DNA from: Turnera subulata
Lineage: Eukaryota > Streptophyta > Magnoliopsida > Malpighiales > Passifloraceae
NCBI GenBank assembly: GCA_028386065.3
Contig: JAKUCV010000262.1
Coordinates: 215,615 to 279,614 of the forward strand
Reading direction: 5' to 3'
DNA: 64,000 nt
Shown: piece after piece, positions 24,403-35,331 of the stretch
How the letters are laid out: each line of letters opens with the position of its first letter
Position numbering within the stretch: position 1 is the stretch's first letter
The notes under the pieces: generated by a model
The model's database searches: none
Told to the model about the DNA's origin: nothing
Seen by the model: only the letters and a program-made list of their open reading frames with translations
Position numbers and translations under genes: made by a program

Positions 24403-24878
24403 TGTTGGAATATTTGAAAATTTGGTTGTGTCAAACCCGAGCTGAGGCGTGTAGGACACTGTCCTAAAGAGATATTTTTGGTAATCCCAAAAGTCTCCCC
24501 AGGATACAACAACTCCTTCTACAAAAATATTGTAGGGAACCAGAATCTGCCAAGAAGTTTTTATCTTAAAGACAAATATAGAACCCAGCAAAAGAGAAAA
24601 GAACTAAATGTGAAAAGAGAATAAAGGGAGGATAATGGAAGAATGAGAGTGGAATTTTTTTCCTGTATTGGAGCTGAAGAGAGGTCCTGTATTTATAGGA
24701 GGTGGAGGGGAATAACAAAGTTAGAAAAAATAATGGTCATTTAATAAGGACCACATTTTTTCCTACTGACCAGGTAAGCTCTCAACTAATCCCTTGATAT
24801 CCTCCAACATCTAACAGTTAGTTTTGACTAGATAAACTCTTTTTTTTTTCTTTTGAAATATAACGTATTTTTCCAACA
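24403..24878 (-). repeat. 5' LTR of copia element 2
   Basis: 476 bp, with a minus-strand TATAAATA box (plus positions 24690-24697). An open frame in its downstream part runs without a stop into gag. Confidence 0.85.
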
Positions 24879-25608
24879 AATTTGTGGGTTTATTGTCAAA
24901 ACTCCTTATTTTTTTTGTTTTTTTTTATGATAAAAAACTTATGTTTTTTTTTTTTAGGCTAGTTCCCGCCGAATTGCCACTTTCCGTTAATAAGCCATTT
25001 TGGTTCAATCCTTGTAATTATAAAATTAAGATGTAATAATCCTTGTTCAATCCTTGGCACTACGGTGCTCATTACAGTTGATGAGGGATGGTCCGTACGA
25101 ACTCTCAACCTATGAGTTTTTAGTTAAATTATGAGAAAAAAGTAGCACACTTCTCCGCTGCATCATCACACGGGCTTCATTGGTGTTTGTGTTTGTGTTT
25201 GCTCTCTTTGTGTTCTGAAATAAAATTGATGTAAATTGAAAAACTAATAATACTTGCTCGTGTAGTGTGAAATATTGATTATAAACATGTGAGAGTACAA
25301 ACAGATGCAAATCAAGACGAGATTTTTTCGTTTTAATGGCAGCATAGTTTTAGAACCTATTAATTGTGCAGTGGGGTGAGATGAAACTGTAGAATTAAGT
25401 TATTTGATTGCTTCCAATATCTTTTTTCTTATACTAGAAGAGTTGATACTGAAGACCTTTGCCAATGGATCAGGATAGTCTTTCTTCCAATCGGTTTTCA
25501 TTCAAGCCTTCTCCTAATGATTCAGGAATATTTCATTGACAAAATATTGAAGGGCAACGTTCGAAATATAATTATTTGCACCCGTCCAATTAAAAGTTTT
25601 AAATCTTT
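24879..25608. other. Intergenic, no gene seen
   Basis: AT-rich with long T runs near 24910-24955. A block at about 25550-25600 ('attgaagggcaacgttcgaaatataatta') is shared with 11918-11960. Otherwise I see nothing. Confidence 0.5.
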
Positions 25609-25725
25609 TTGCAGATAAGTTTTAGGAAAAAATCAAATACCGTCATTAAAAATTTTCTCGAGGGTCAATTTGCTGACCAGCCACCCCTGTATACCTTAGC
25701 TAGTTTTTCTAGTCGGCAAACCTCC

Positions 25726-26300
25726 ATGGTTGGCCGAACCTTCCGGGATCACCACCGCTGGTGGTCCGATCTTCCATGGGAGCTCTGGCGGTCCGGCATC
25801 CTCCGTTTCAGGGCGGTTTGCCGCTCTCTCTCCCTCCCTCCATCCCTTCCCTCAGAGTTCCCCACTTGGTCGTCGTAGGTCTCGCGAGTTCCTGCTGAAA
25901 GAGTTTGCTGTCTATTCCGTCCACCCAGCTATTTCTGAGACCGTGACCACACCCTTGATTCTAAAAGCCCATTTCCCCCTGAAATGGAGTGGTGAGATGA
26001 GAGACTTCCAAGCATTGAACTCTTCACTACCCAGGAAAGAGAGAACAAGGGTCTTGGACGCAAGGGATTTTAGAGTAAAGGAGATGTGGTTTGATTATGA
26101 ACTTGTGTCTGTTTATAAATCTTTCTGTGCTAATCGAGTTGCTGCTGGTTCGAGTTTTGGCAAGAATAAGGCCAATGGCTGTGCAGTGGCAGTCGTGATA
26201 CGTTCTTGGACAGTGTTTCTCTGGAGGACTGGAGATGGTGCATGGACAACTATCGGGTAATCGGCGACTTTACAGTGTTGCATACACAATGAGATTGGTT
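25726..26300 (+). pseudogene. F-box/DUF295 pseudogene, 5' part
   Basis: The ATG at 25726 opens an F-box frame (WWSDLPWELW, GILRFRAVCRSLS) that has lost part of the first helix and stops at about 25878. The DUF295 part (LLKEFAVYSVHPA, DFRVKEMWFDYEL, VFLWRTGDGAWTTIG) is in another frame and ends in a stop at 26258. Damaged text like NCFRSVVH follows to about 26300. The middle of the gene is then missing, and the C-terminal part resumes at 26690. Confidence 0.75.
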
Positions 26301-26382
26301 TAACAATATTAAGCATGTGTTATCTTGACAAAGAATGCTCGTTAATGTCTTCTGGCTCCTTTAATTTGATTGCTTTGCTGCT

Positions 26383-26689
26383 TGTTTTTTTTTTTTTGGA
26401 GAATCAAAGTCAATTTCATTGATATAACCATACTAGAGAAAAGCTCTAGTGAATACAAGCAGAAGACAAGCTGCTGGACATCAAGTAATTGTTATACGAA
26501 TCACCCAGAAAGTACAAAGGGTTTTAACATCAGCAGAAACGTTGGAACTCTTTAGAGGCTGAATACTTTAGAGCTTCATTCATAGTTCAGAACTAATATC
26601 ACTAAGAACTGCTGCTGGGGTGCGATAACAGGTAGAAAAGAACCTTCTATTACGCTCCCTCCATAGATGATATCTGCAGGCATTCCAAG
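26383..26689 (-). mobile_element. LINE 3' fragment in the F-box pseudogene
   Basis: A poly(T) run starts the fragment on the plus strand. The minus strand reads YHLWRERNRRFF, the common tail of LINE ORF2, then ends 'atcaatgaaattgac...' before the poly(A). It separates the two parts of the F-box pseudogene. Confidence 0.6.
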
Positions 26690-27700
26690 AAACAATTGCT
26701 CTTTGTTACGGAAAAATCATTGTTCTCCATTGTGGCTAAAGATTTCCAAGAGTACAAGGACTACTGCATTGTTTATCTTCCCAATAGGGGTGGCAAAATG
26801 GGTGTCCATGGGTACCCATGGGTTGGGTCATAATGGGTCATACCCATTTATACCCATTTATCCATTTATGACCCATTAAAAAATTTAAATGGATACCCAA
26901 ACCCATTTAGACCCATTTAATGTAGGTTACCCATTTATCCATTTAGACCCATTTAATTTGGATATATCTATTTACTCATAAAATATTAATACTTAATATA
27001 TATTTTTAAAATTTGTATTTTAAATTTTTTAACTTTATGAATATTAATCCGACCGAGTCCATATTAACCCGGCATAGCCAATACGAGCCTAACTAGGCGC
27101 AAACGAGATGTACTTGGTCGGGTTTAAATTGGCCTATATGAGCCCAACTAGGTCTGCATGGTTTGGGCTATGTTGGCCCAACTAGGCCCGATACTGGGCC
27201 CATATAGGCCCACATCTGGCCCAACTAGGCCCACAAGGATTGGGTCGGGACGGGCCCAAATAGGCCCATCCGAGCAAAATCGAGCTCATATTGGTTGGGC
27301 CGGGATGGGCCCAATAGGCCCAATAAGGCCCAAAATGGGTTGGGCCCATCTTGGCCCATGTGGATAATTAAATTAGATTACTAATATATGGGTTCATGGA
27401 TATGCATTACTCAACCCATATAAACCCACTATTTTATGGGTTAAATGGATAAAATACCTAATTAGACTCATATAAAATTATACTGACCCATTTATACCCA
27501 TTACCCATTTATCCATGGGTTAAATGGGTAACCCCATTGGGTACCCAACCCATTTTGCCACCTCTACTTCCCAATAATCCTTTCCCCGAACATTATTTCG
27601 ATTCAGATACATGGTTTCTGTCCCGTTGCTGTTTGCAACCGCCAAATTGGGTCCACAAATCACAAATTCTAGTACGTACGTAGATGGATGAGAAGAAATC
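26690..27700 (+). pseudogene. F-box/DUF295 pseudogene, 3' part split by an hAT element
   Basis: 26690-26784 and 27575-27700 match the C-terminal coding region of the family ('gaaacaattgctctttgtta', 'gctaaagatttcc', then after the insert 'taatcctttcccc', 'ctgtttgcaaccgccaaattg'). Frameshifts are present. It belongs to the gene that starts at 25726. Confidence 0.7.
26785..27566. mobile_element. Non-autonomous hAT element with 8-bp target duplication
   Basis: Terminal inverted repeats TAGGGGTGGCAAAATGGGT and its near complement end at 27566. CTTCCCAA is duplicated at 26777-26784 and 27567-27574. The paralogs carry the uninterrupted site ('ttcccaataatcctttccc'). Subterminal zones are full of 'acccattta' and 'tgggtt' words, and the centre of 'ggcccaactaggccca' words. 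There is no transposase frame. Confidence 0.85.
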
Positions 27701-28040
27701 GTCTTTGTAAGTGATTTGTAAGTGAACAACTCTTTTATGTTCTCTTTTCCTTTCTGTTGTAGCTGTTATTTGGACGTTGAACACTAGTATCAAATAATAT
27801 TTTTAACTAATTTTTTACTCAATCGTCTTTGCCATAAGACACTTCATGTTTCAAAATTCTAAGCTGGTCAAGCTTTATATACATAGGATGACACAACCAT
27901 ATATATATACATATTGTTCTCTCTGTTGGCAAAGAGAGAGAGACATGCAGGAGGTTTCTAGTTCCGATGTTGATCACATAAAGAAATGCCAGAAGGCAGA
28001 GGTTATAACAAGAAATTCAAAGCTCAAAAGACAATTTTAG
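27701..28040 (+). repeat. 3'-flank module after the third DUF295 copy
   Basis: Follows the module order seen at 5115-5300 and 15000-15260, with 'ttatttggacgttgaacactagtatc' and 'acatattgttctctc', and ends near 28040. Confidence 0.55.
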
Positions 28041-28099
28041 GGAGTAGGAACCACCATTCCACGTCTGAGCAGTTGTATGTAAATCATACACCAGGTAGG

Positions 28100-28645
28100 A
28101 ATTGAATGTTAATGTCACTCGTATCCACAAACAAGTTCTGTATGAAGAATAACCTCCTCAAACAGGGCAGTTGTACTGTCAATAGCAACTCCATTAGAAT
28201 GGTCTGGTCTCTGAATCGTAAAGGTGAATACACAGTGAATGTAGAGAATTATTCTACACTCAGCAGGGTGTCATTAGGCGCAGATCGTTCTTCTGGCTGT
28301 CCGTTCTGTTTATGGTCTATATGGATTGAGAGAGATAGAAGAATTTTCAAGAATGTTGCAGCAGACTTGGACAGGATCGTGGACACCATATTGCTTCATT
28401 CAACTCTATGGATTAAGCACTGCAGCCATAGTTCCCTTCTGGGATCTCCTGCATCATCTCAAATGCTGAAACCATAAAAAATTGGAAGGTGCCATATGCT
28501 TTTTAGAGTTTTTGCTGTTGTAATTGTTTTTCTCATATATGTATGGTCAGATCTCTATGGTCTTGATTTTCTAACCATGTATATATTGGTTCTACAGGAA
28601 TAATAATAAGTATCATCCTTTAGCATAAAAAAATAATAATAATAA
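28100..28645 (+). mobile_element. LINE 3' fragment
   Basis: The plus strand encodes a zf-RVT-like tail (MVWSLNRKGEYTVN, then CLWSIWIERDRRIFKNVAAD). It ends in 'ttagcataaaaaaataataataat', the same kind of tail (TTAGCATCA plus A run) as the full-length LINE at 58,520. Confidence 0.6.
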
Positions 28646-28880
28646 ATAATTTGAGGGCCATACTATCAGCCCAAGGATCATCGCAGAACTTGTATTTGTA
28701 GCTAAGAAACATAGTTCTCAGCATGAACGCCGGAATAACGTTAATGCTAGTGCCATAGGTGGAAGCAAACATGAACAAGACGTGCCCAGCGCAACATGAG
28801 AACAGGTCATTGCAAAAACTGGAACATGATGCAAATTGACTGCAGTATGGGGTGTTCAACGGTGTCCACCAGCATGTTTA
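28646..28880. other. Intergenic, nothing recognised
   Basis: Between two LINE tails. No coding or repeat match that I can support. Confidence 0.4.
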
Positions 28881-29325
28881 GAAGATTTTCTCCTACAGTG
28901 GACTTTCCTTTCTCCATATAGCTGCAGTAGGTCCTCATGCTACATAACTGGCTTAGCCACTCTAAGATCGATTTGGCTTGAAAGGAACAGTTCGGGTATT
29001 TAATAACACTTCTGCAGATGTTGACAGAACTGTAGATTTGTCCCTTGTCCATGCCACCTTTTGTCTCAAAGCGCTTCATCAAGATTTTCCTTTCAGTGCT
29101 TCTTTTGTTAGATCCAACGCTGAATCCATTCGCAGCTGGAAAGGTCCTAGAAGATGTTTCAAGAGTCTTGGACTTGGTTAAGCCTATTCATATAGCTGCC
29201 AATACAATTTGTACAATCTGTATATAGTCTGCTAGACTCCAGAGTTTTCTCGTATTTCCCTCTGTGACGTACTCTTTGTATCCATATTCGTGATCCTCAA
29301 TAAATTTCGTTAGCATCAAAAAAAA
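28881..29325 (+). mobile_element. LINE 3' end
   Basis: The plus strand reads a damaged IWLERNSSGIFNN motif and a tail rich in Ser/Phe. It then has AATAAA and 'gttagcatcaaaaaaaa' at about 29305-29320, which is the LINE tail signature of this window. Confidence 0.6.
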
Positions 29326-29617
29326 TATATTACTATATACTTCTGAACTTTTAAAATCATCTTTTACGGTTAACTTTTTTGGCCAATTAAAAATCCGCAT
29401 GTATTTAATTGGGACTACACAAAATTCCCAAACAAGGACCACAATTTCCTGAGTAACGATCGATGACCCATAATCTCTCCACCCTGCCTAGCTAGAGATA
29501 GCAAGTATTTGTCAAACCCTAGAAATAGAAAGAAACTATTTGGATAATCTTCTCTTCTTCGCACTATAATTAAACAAACCAGAGAAAGAAGCCCTAGAAA
29601 GTATAGAATTCTCCTTC

Positions 29618-30757
29618 ATGGCTCCAAAAGCAAAGAATATCGTCTTCGTATCACAAAAAATTTTACAGAATATCTGCTGGACCGATCTTCCAATCGATCT
29701 CCTGGAGAAGATCGGGAGTTGCCTCCATAATAGTTACATTGATACCCTCCGTTTCAGGGCGGTTTGCCGCTCATGGCGATCTTCCACTTCCCTTCCTCCC
29801 GTAGTCCCATCCCTCGCCCTCCCTCCACTACTTGTCTATCCTGGTGACTCTATTTCTTCTGACGATGGTGACGACAATTCTCACCACTATGTGCTAAAAG
29901 AATTGGGTGTTTATTCGATCCAACCTGCTCACGACCTCTCGGGCACCACGCCCTTGCTCTTGAGAACCCAACGTCCATCCAAATCCAAATTCAACAAATC
30001 AAAGGATAACGTGATAACCCTGGAAGCATTGAACTATCCACAGCTAAAAACAAAATATTTGTTGGATTCGCGGGACTTTAGAGTGAAGGAGATTTGGTTT
30101 GATTATACCTCGAGGCAGTTTATGGTTATTCTAATATCCAAACAAGACAGGTGGCCGTCAGCTCAAGTTTTCGCAAGAGGAGTGGTGCTGATGGTTTTAC
30201 AGTGATGGTGGTGGCACCTGGTGGGAGGCTGGCGATGTGGAGTACGGGAGATGAGAGATGGACTATTATCAGATCAGACAATTGTTTTAGAAGTGTTGTA
30301 CACCCCAATGACAAATTTTATGCTTCGGATTCCAGTTTAAGGGTTGTAGCCACTAATGCAACAAAACCAGGTAGCGTGAAGAAGAATATTAGCCGAGCCC
30401 CGACCATGTTTCTGAGGGGTGGCCGGCAGTTTGTTCTGGTGAAATCGTTGGGGCATATATTTTTAGTGTTTGAAGAATATGAAAAGTGTTTGGTGCGCAT
30501 TCTTAAGCTGGATGAAGTGAAGGGCCAATGGGTTGAGCCGCCAGGAGATGATAATGGATTGAGAGCTCTTTTTTACGAAAGAATCGTCGTTCCCGATTCT
30601 GGCTAAAGATTTCCCAGAGTACAAGAACAAGTGCATTGTCTATCTTCCCAAAAATCCTTTCCCTAAGGATATCGTCTCAAATATATCGTTGCCTCCCCAC
30701 TGCTGTTTGCAACCGCCAAATTGGGTCCGCAAATCCTTGCGCTTCCTATGCTCAGGA
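29618..30757 (+). pseudogene. F-box/DUF295 pseudogene with two frameshifts
   Basis: The ATG at 29618 and the F-box are intact (WTDLPIDLLEKIGSC, DTLRFRAVCRSWRSS), followed by ELGVYSIQPAHDLSG. One base is missing at about 30105 ('gattatacctc' against 'gattactatctc' in the first copy), so the first frame ends at 30205. The second frame (VAVSSSFRKRSG, VVHPNDKFYA, RILKLDEVKGQWVEP) ends at 30606, where another shift replaces AKDFPEY. Family text then continues untranslated to about 30757. A transcript could still yield an F-box-only protein of 195 residues. Confidence 0.8.
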
Positions 30758-31160
30758 TTAGGACCTAGTAATAAGAGAAGAAATCATCGTTTCCACTGAA
30801 TTCCAAAGTTGCAGCAACATTTGTGAGTGAACAACTATATATGTTCTTTTTCTTTCTTTCTTTCTTTTTTTTGTATTTTGGACATTGATCACTAGTATTA
30901 CTGCTCTGGTGTCGAAAGCTAGCTAGATATACATTAAAATCCTTTAGAAATCTTATCAGAACACATTTGTTCTGCTGTTTTGATTATGTAGTCTAGCTTT
31001 AGGTTACAAAGTTTCCTCCATAGGCAATTGGCCTTCACTACATTCTGCATTCTTTTCTCCTATATATTCATTTGTCTTTCTACAGTTTCTCTACGTAGGT
31101 CACTTGTTGAAGCAGTAGTTTTTGGGATACAGTACGCCTGCCTTGCTGAAGTCTTATTAG
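30758..31160 (+). repeat. 3'-flank module after the fourth DUF295 copy
   Basis: Contains 'gcagcaacatttgtgagtgaac', 'ggacattgatcactagtattactgc', 'caattggccttcactacattctgc' and 'agcagtagtttttggga', in the order seen at 4490-4830 and 18973-19230. Confidence 0.6.
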
Positions 31161-31880
31161 AAAAAGAGAAGACAGACTAACTGAAGGCATGTCCAAAGTT
31201 CTACTATTTGAGTACAATAGCACATGAAATCTATTTTTGGTTTACAGTGTTAGTCTATAATTATTGTTTCATTTTCGATGCCGCTAAAACTGCCTGAGTA
31301 ATTTATGGTGAAAATTGCTCTCTTTTGCCCCTCCACTGCCGGTTATCAATATAACGAGTGTAATTTAATCATTGGCTCTGCTGTTATATATATGATCCAT
31401 TTAGTTTTTTTTGATACTAATATGATCCATTTAGTAATCTCGCAAGGATCTTATTTTCAACAAAAGGCAACCCCATTGGGACACTTTACTTGATCTTGAT
31501 CTTGTCAGAGCCACTTGGTGGATGAGAGAAATTTATCAAAGCAGAAAAAATTCCCGATTAATCATACATCGAACTTGTATCAAAGCAACATTGAAAGACA
31601 TAGACCGAAAAACCAGTGAAGCAGAATATAGCAAAAATAGTTTTCATGTTCAACTATAAAAAATAGAGGTTGGGCATTAACCCTCAGACATTGAATTGCA
31701 AGCAACATTGAAACACTTGAACTCTATGTAAAATATTCTATAGAAGCATTCAGCCGGTCAATGTGTCATTCAAAGTGATTTGTATTTCAAACAAGTTTGT
31801 CAATCGCCGGTAGCAAAGGCTTCATCACAAGTTGATCATTTAGACTTACTGTGTTCCACAGTAGCAACCTGATGCTTCTC
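31161..31880. other. Intergenic, no gene seen
   Basis: No frame or repeat that I can place. Its right end may hold the 3' untranslated exon of the minus-strand F-box gene (see the entry at 32181). Confidence 0.4.
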
Positions 31881-32180
31881 CACAGCTAACCTGCAAGACA
31901 CAAATGTTGAAAAGACGAATCATTAAGGGAAGAAGAAATTGTGAACATTAATGCATTCATTGGGTACAAAAGAGATCTCCACTATAATGCATATATAAAC
32001 CATTAGATAAAGCATCTCCTAAAGGAAATAGCCACTCATGGTCCAGGCTAAATGCCCAGAAAATTAGTCTGGTTAGTCGAACTAGGATACTGTCAAGTAT
32101 CAAACTAGGATACTCTCAAGTATAAAAAAAGGTGGCAAAGCTAAATTGATGTGCCAATTCTTAATAAAAGGATTCCTCCC

Positions 32181-33374
32181 CTATAATAAAAAGGGTGATT
32201 TTGTGGATGACTCACCATGAACATCAACTTCTCTCCACTCCTTAATGTAGGGCGGATTCCTCCAGTAGCACCGCATATATTTGTATAGCCATGATAGGGG
32301 TTTTGACCAACTTTCGACACGACCATCCTCCGCATCAAAAACCCCACAACCACCAATGGATGAGAAACGAGTGAAACCATAACGAAAATAAACACAATTG
32401 GCCTGGTGCTCCGGGAAATCTTTTGCCATAAGTGTAAACGAGGAAGAATCATCAAGAAAAATCATTCTTTCCTTCAGTTCATCCCTGCCAGCCCTAACCC
32501 AATTCCTCTCCACCTTATCCAACTTCTCCACATTGACTTTGACACGCGAAATTATATCCCGATCTTTCATTTTGTACACCCAAAATAAATCCCCCACAGA
32601 TTCCACCAGAAAGTTATCACAAAGTATACTAGTATCCTCTATCTTTGCCTTAGCAACTGGATTAATAACCCAGCTGAAGCCGACTGTACCAATTGAATAA
32701 TCAATGGTTACAACCAATCCTCTCGCAGCCAAAGCATAGAATCTATTACTTATATATACAACACTGGAAAAATGGGTAGGAAAATCGAGAATAGTCCACC
32801 TTTCCTCTCCCATCCTCCACAATACCATATTACTGTCAGCCGTGACTGCCATCACCGTAAGCTCGCCCCCTCCGCCGCCATGGCCGCCGATATTAAGGAA
32901 ACTAGAACTAACAGCAACTTGAGTTGGATGAATAGTGTCACAGCAATAATCATCAGCTAAAAGGCAATAAGCATACCACATCTCTTGTACTCTGAATTCC
33001 CGCAAGTCAAAGGTCATCCTCATATGTTTTGGCATTGGGGAGTTCAATACTTGAAGGATCACATCCCCAGGCCTTGAATATGGTTCGGTTTTCAAAAGCA
33101 ATGATGTGGTACTGCCCGAAAGACGAGCCGGTTGGACGGAATAAACAACCAGCTCTTTGAGTGAAAAGAGGGTACCCCGAAGCGTAGGAACCCTAATGGA
33201 AGGTACTACTATGGGAGGGAGAAGGGTGGAAGATCGCCAAGAATGGCAGACGGCCCGGAAACGGAGGATGTTGGGATACTTATTGGGGAGGCAACTAGCG
33301 ATACTCTCCAGGAGCTCGATCGGAAGATCGGCCCAGCGGCTAGATTGCGGAGTGGTTCGAGGACGACTAGCCAT
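32181..33374 (-). CDS. F-box/DUF295 (KIB1-4 propeller) protein, intact
   Basis: 397 residues with no lesion, the only whole member of this family here. F-box at about residues 12-50 (SSRWADLPIELLESIASC, NILRFRAVCHSWRSS). The propeller region follows (LKELVVYSVQPARLSG, EFRVQEMWYAYCLL, VLWRMGEERWTILD, FSSVVYISNRFYALAARG, AKDFPEHQANCVYF). The expected role is substrate receptor of an SCF ubiquitin ligase; no substrate can be inferred. Near the end, CATG|GTGAGT at 32216/32215 is a good splice donor, with TTGTGTCTTGCAG at 31891 a possible acceptor. Splicing would end the protein at VDVHG, 10 residues earlier, with a 3' UTR exon. It is more diverged from the plus-strand copies than they are from each other. 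Confidence 0.85.
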   Translation of the reverse strand: MASRPRTTPQSSRWADLPIELLESIASCLPNKYPNILRFRAVCHSWRSSTLLPPIVVPSIRVPTLRGTLFSLKELVVYSVQPARLSGSTTSLLLKTEPYSRPGDVILQVLNSPMPKHMRMTFDLREFRVQEMWYAYCLLADDYCCDTIHPTQVAVSSSFLNIGGHGGGGGELTVMAVTADSNMVLWRMGEERWTILDFPTHFSSVVYISNRFYALAARGLVVTIDYSIGTVGFSWVINPVAKAKIEDTSILCDNFLVESVGDLFWVYKMKDRDIISRVKVNVEKLDKVERNWVRAGRDELKERMIFLDDSSSFTLMAKDFPEHQANCVYFRYGFTRFSSIGGCGVFDAEDGRVESWSKPLSWLYKYMRCYWRNPPYIKEWREVDVHGESSTKSPFLL

Positions 33375-33814
33375 GGTGGTTCTCCACTGTTGTATTTGGA
33401 AAAAAGCTAGGGCACAAACAAGAACACCGAATTATTCAAAATAAATTTTAATAAATATGCAAAAGTCCACTAAGCTTTACCTGACCCAGTTCGAGGATCA
33501 CCCTATTGGTACTCTTCTTAATTTAGTTCAATACCAGGTCGGCCTAAATATTGATTTATGCAAAAAGAAAAAAAAATAAACATTAATCACTCCTAGTATT
33601 AATTTTTTTTCAAGATTAAAAATTAAATTACGCCAAACATAGAGTTTAGACTAAATTAAAGAAAACATATTTAGATGACTAATAAATGCCACTGTTAGTG
33701 CTGACTGAGTACAAAATATCCTACTCTTAACCTAAATTTTAAATAATTCAGTCAAATTTGAGGAGTTTTCAGGCAATATAATTATTAGAACTAATCTTTA
33801 TGTAGGGCTTTAGG

Positions 33815-34383
33815 TAGACCTGGTAAAACAGGTATTGACACGACAACCCGACACGAACTCGCCACGAAATTAGCAGGTATAGGTTAGAGATTTTTAACCC
33901 GTTTAGTTAAATGGGTCGACACGACACGACACAAAAATTAGCAGGTCAGGTGCGGGTTGACCCGCCAACCCGATGGGTACCTGTTTATGACCCGATTATA
34001 TTTAGGGTATAGACATTATATTAATTAATACAAGATTTAGTTAATATTTAAGGTCAAAATTACTAAAATTATATAAAAATGTTTTTATAAATGGGTTAAA
34101 AAAGATCATTATATTATGATTTGAGGACATATAATTTTCTTTAATATATGAAAAAGTCTAATTATATCCCTATTTGCTTAAAAAATACGACTTGTGCAAT
34201 ATAGAAAAATTTTAAACTGATTGTTAGATTTAATAGGTAACCCGCGAGTCCACCCGAACCCGACACGATAATAAACGGTTTGGACACAACACGACATGAT
34301 TATTAAATAGGTTGGGACGGGTTGAAGAATCAGAACCCGTTTCCCTGTTCAACCCGACACGATAACACGAATTGCCAGGTCTA
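33815..34383. mobile_element. Non-autonomous hAT element with 8-bp target duplication
   Basis: Inverted ends TAGACCTGGTAAAA and TAGACCTGGCAATT (read inward). GCTTTAGG is duplicated at 33807-33814 and 34384-34391. The interior has repeated 'acccgacacga' words near both ends and an AT-rich centre. No transposase is encoded. Confidence 0.85.
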
Positions 34384-34391
34384 GCTTTAGG

Positions 34392-35186
34392 CCTCCTTTT
34401 CTACCAGGGGAAAAAAAACTAATATCTATGTACATTATATTTTTGTATGATATTGTTGAATGGCACATTATTCATATTCTGGTAGGTCTTTTTACATGAA
34501 TATATACAACATATATAATCCTCATTTGTAAAGAGCTGACGTCCAATAATCAACACAATTCAATTATCCATGTAGCTAATTTATCTTAATTTAGAAAATT
34601 TTGGTTTCCCATCTCATATCCGGAGCTTCGCCCTGACCGGTTCGACCCGGATTGCGCACCTGGTTAGGGTGGATGAGTCTGTCAATAGAAATTTTTCATC
34701 GCTTAAACGGAATCGAGTCACTTACTACTCGGACAAATCCCACAATATTAGAGCACTTGTTTAATTTGTTTACTACCTTACTACCTGCAAAAAAAACGTG
34801 CCAAGAGGCGTACAAAGGACACTGAACTCTCTTGCTGAGTACTTTGCTTAGAAAGTTCAATCAAATAATTTCGATTCTGGTCCCATCCCGGCCCACCCGA
34901 CATGATATGACCAGCCAAATGTTTGAACTCAAACCATGCAAACTCTACATGATGAAGCCCAATTGTCTGCATATTGACTTGATGTCCATGAATCCTATAT
35001 ATCTATTACAATATAAAAAATATATGTATATATATAATTTTTTTTTTACATAATGACGAATACAATAGTCGTTTTTGTAATCTGAATTAGATTACAAGTC
35101 GTACCTACATCACAAGGTATCTATATGATCCATGCCTCTATCACTTTTAGGCTTAATTATTATGAATTTAATTTTGAAAGACTGGT
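34392..35186. other. Intergenic upstream region, no gene seen
   Basis: AT-rich apart from a GC-rich patch at about 34620-34670. No supported frame. The right end is the proximal promoter of the F-box gene at 35872. Confidence 0.5.
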
Positions 35187-35195
35187 TATATAAAA
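35187..35195 (+). promoter_or_regulatory. TATA box of the FBA-type F-box gene
   Basis: TATATAAAA in a clean AT-poor flank ('ggttatataaaagccaacc'). A transcript start about 30 bases downstream would give a 5' UTR that includes the intron at 35332. Confidence 0.6.
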
Positions 35196-35331
35196 GCCAA
35201 CCACAAACCCTAAATCTTCTATTTGTATAATAACCACTCACTTCTTAGTTTTTGATTCTCACAGATCCACCAAAGCTGAACAGACGTTGCAACATATATA
35301 TCTACTCTAACAAACCTCCATCACGAGCTAG

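Larger units (their letters stand above)
19382..24878 (-). mobile_element. Ty1/copia element 2, young and apparently complete
   Basis: LTRs of 475 and 476 bp, TGTTGG...CCAACA, differ by four substitutions and one base of length in a T run. A purine tract (ATGTGGGGGAT on the minus strand) adjoins the left LTR. One unbroken gag-pol frame fills the interior. The flanks read GCAAAT before and AATTTG after the element: a 5-bp AAATT duplication is obtained only if the outermost T and A are counted as target. The tract between the 5' LTR and the gag ATG is only 19 bases and has no TGG-starting primer site. Confidence 0.85.

Noticed and set aside
27158..27367. Pro/Gly-rich frame of 69 codons.
   Set aside because: It lies wholly in the 'gggccca' core of the hAT element and reflects repeat words.
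34639..34648. GGTTCGACCC, like the B box of a tRNA gene or SINE.
   Set aside because: No A box at the right distance, no cloverleaf, no poly(A) or T run and no target duplication.
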